NCBI GenBank assembly: GCA_937901435.1
Contig: CALGTJ010000635.1
Location: 1 to 6,229, forward strand
Length of the DNA: 6,229 nucleotides
Direction of reading: 5' to 3'
Source of the DNA: an uncultured Rhodobacter sp.
GTDB taxonomy: Bacteria > Pseudomonadota > Alphaproteobacteria > Rhodobacterales > Rhodobacteraceae
This document shows, piece by piece, positions 5,202-6,229 of the stretch; positions within the stretch are counted from its first letter, which is position 1, and every line of letters starts with the position of its first letter. The position numbers and the translations under genes are program-made. The notes beneath the pieces were generated by a model. The model worked only from the letters and a program-made list of their open reading frames with translations, did no database searches and was not told where the DNA came from.

Positions 5202-5876
5202 ATGACCGCCCCCAAGACCCATCATGCGCTTTTGTTTGATCTGGACGGCACTTTGCTGCACTCGGACCCGCTGCACGAACAGGCCTTTACGGATCTGCTG
5301 CGCGGGTACGGCGTGCAGCTGGCCCCCGGCGACTATCTGCGCTTTATCCACGGGCGCGAGAACGCCGCGATTTTTGCGGACCTCTTGCCGGATGAGGACG
5401 CCCGCGCCCTGTCACTGCGCAAAGAGACGATGTTTCGCGACAACCTTGGCGATTGGGCGACACCGACCGCCGGGCTGCTGGCCTTGCTGGACCGCGCCGC
5501 GCGCGAGGGCTGGGCCACGGCGGTCGTCACCAACGCCCCGCGCATCAATGCAGAGGCGATGCTGGCCGCGCTGGACCTCACCGACCGGTTCAACACGCTT
5601 GTGATTGGCGAGGAATGCCGCGCGGGCAAGCCGGACCCTGCGCCCTACCTGACGGCGCTTGACCGTCTCGACGCCGATCCCGCCCGGTCGCTGGCCTTCG
5701 AGGACAGCCCCTCTGGCATTCGCGCGGCTCGTGGGGCCAACCTGTTTACCTATGGTCTTCGCACCAGCCTCAGCCACGACCAACTGATGCAGGCCGGTGC
5801 CAGCGCCAGCCTCGCAGATTTCACGGACCCCGCGCTATTGGACCCCCTTTCGCGCCTTCAAGGAGCCACCGTATGA
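5202..5876 (+). CDS. HAD-superfamily hydrolase, subfamily IA
   Basis: A 224-residue haloacid-dehalogenase-like phosphatase of the phosphoglycolate phosphatase / beta-phosphoglucomutase type. Motif I is LFDLDGTLLHSD (11-22, nucleophile D13 and acid/base D15), motif II is VVTNAP (108-113, T110), motif III is the Lys in AGKPDPAPYL (K143), and motif IV is FEDSPSGIRAA (166-176, E167/D168). The region between motifs I and II (about 20-85) is the helical C1 cap. All catalytic residues are present, so it should be active on a small phosphorylated substrate that the sequence does not reveal. The ATG at 5202 has no clear Shine-Dalgarno but starts eight bases after the metF-like stop, so translation is probably coupled. 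Its stop overlaps the next start by four bases (ATGA). A clean-up role for a damaged or side-product phosphate in the C1 pathway is possible but unproven. Confidence 0.88.
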   Translation: MTAPKTHHALLFDLDGTLLHSDPLHEQAFTDLLRGYGVQLAPGDYLRFIHGRENAAIFADLLPDEDARALSLRKETMFRDNLGDWATPTAGLLALLDRAAREGWATAVVTNAPRINAEAMLAALDLTDRFNTLVIGEECRAGKPDPAPYLTALDRLDADPARSLAFEDSPSGIRAARGANLFTYGLRTSLSHDQLMQAGASASLADFTDPALLDPLSRLQGATV

Positions 5877-6229
5877 CCCGCACTGTCATCGAGTCACAGA
5901 CCAAGACCGTCACTATCGGCTTTGACGAGCCGTTTTGCGTGATCGGAGAGCGGATCAACCCCACCGGGCGCAAGAAACTGGCCGCCGAGCTTGAGATGGA
6001 CGATTTCACCACCGTCGAGCGGGACGCCATCGAACAGGTCGCCTGTGGGGCCATGGTGCTGGACGTGAATTCTGGTGCGGTTTTCACCAATAAGATGGGC
6101 GAAGACCCGCGCTATGCCGACAATAACTTTGTCGAGCCGCCCTTGATGAAGGCCCTGATCGAGCGCATTCAGGCCATCGTTGACGTGCCCCTTTGCATCG
6201 ACAGCTCTGTCCCCGGCGCGCTAGAGGCC
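5873..6229 (+). CDS. Methyltetrahydrofolate:corrinoid methyltransferase (N-terminal part)
   Basis: The first 119 codons of a pterin-binding (DHPS-like) TIM-barrel methyltransferase that runs off the right edge; full proteins of this type are usually about 260-350 residues. Relatives (AcsE of acetogens, MtgA/MtvB-type enzymes, the folate domain of MetH) move a methyl group between 5-methyl-THF and the cobalt of a corrinoid protein. Visible are the N-terminal strand with CVIGERINPTG (22-32), VLDVNSG (62-68) with D64 and N66 at pterin-contacting positions, and LCIDSS (107-112), the usual third barrel strand. The charged loop after GERINPTG favours this family over dihydropteroate synthase (FolP), which normally starts with a MGILNxTPDSF motif not seen here. 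AGGAG lies about nine bases before the ATG, and the start overlaps the HAD stop by four bases. I expect a corrinoid protein and an MttB-type methyltransferase downstream. Confidence 0.85.
   Translation, partial: MTRTVIESQTKTVTIGFDEPFCVIGERINPTGRKKLAAELEMDDFTTVERDAIEQVACGAMVLDVNSGAVFTNKMGEDPRYADNNFVEPPLMKALIERIQAIVDVPLCIDSSVPGALEA

Noticed and set aside
1..6229. CRISPR arrays, insertion sequences, integrase or attachment sites
   Set aside because: No spaced direct-repeat series, transposase or integrase motifs, or terminal inverted repeats with target duplications were seen.

Overview
The window looks like chromosomal DNA of an alphaproteobacterium of the Rhodobacteraceae/Roseobacter type. 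The evidence is high-GC coding DNA, tightly packed genes with good Shine-Dalgarno sites, alphaproteobacterial protein flavours (LivG/LivF, RlmE with a basic N-terminal extension, single-domain Ppx/GppA), and a small 'virulence factor' family gene followed by a divergent MetF-like gene. I recall that last pairing from this family. The assignment is from memory of gene order and protein style, not from a database search.

Left part (1-1132, + strand): the end of a branched-chain-amino-acid-type (HAAT) ABC transporter operon. It holds the C-terminal part of LivG (entering from the left edge) and complete LivF, coupled by a 4-base overlap with a TTG start. Middle part (1166-3524, - strand): rlmE (23S rRNA 2'-O-methyltransferase) and a Ppx/GppA phosphatase in the same direction. 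They are separated by an unusually long 511-base gap that holds a 30-base perfect palindrome (probable two-way terminator), a 19-base perfect palindrome and a nested stem-loop. LivF and rlmE converge with 33 bases between them.

Right part (3525-6229): a 422-base divergent intergenic region contains a probable family-wide intergenic repeat and a possible structured leader. It is followed by a compact + strand operon of a small Virulence_fact-family protein (98 aa), a divergent methylenetetrahydrofolate-reductase-like flavoprotein (307 aa), a HAD-IA hydrolase (224 aa), and the first 119 codons of a pterin-binding methyltetrahydrofolate:corrinoid methyltransferase that runs off the right edge. 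Spacings are 26, 8 and -4 bases.

How they fit together: the right-hand operon reads as a C1 module. Methyl groups would pass between a corrinoid protein and tetrahydrofolate (last gene) and between methyl-THF and methylene-THF (MetF-like gene), as in demethylation of methylated amines or betaines. The small protein and the HAD enzyme have no established role in such a pathway. The MetF-like enzyme keeps the family's catalytic Glu but lacks the Asp of the LRGD motif. This makes the trio of small protein, variant reductase and corrinoid transferase the most interesting part of the window. The middle genes serve ribosome maturation and polyphosphate/(p)ppGpp metabolism, and the left genes serve amino acid or amide uptake.
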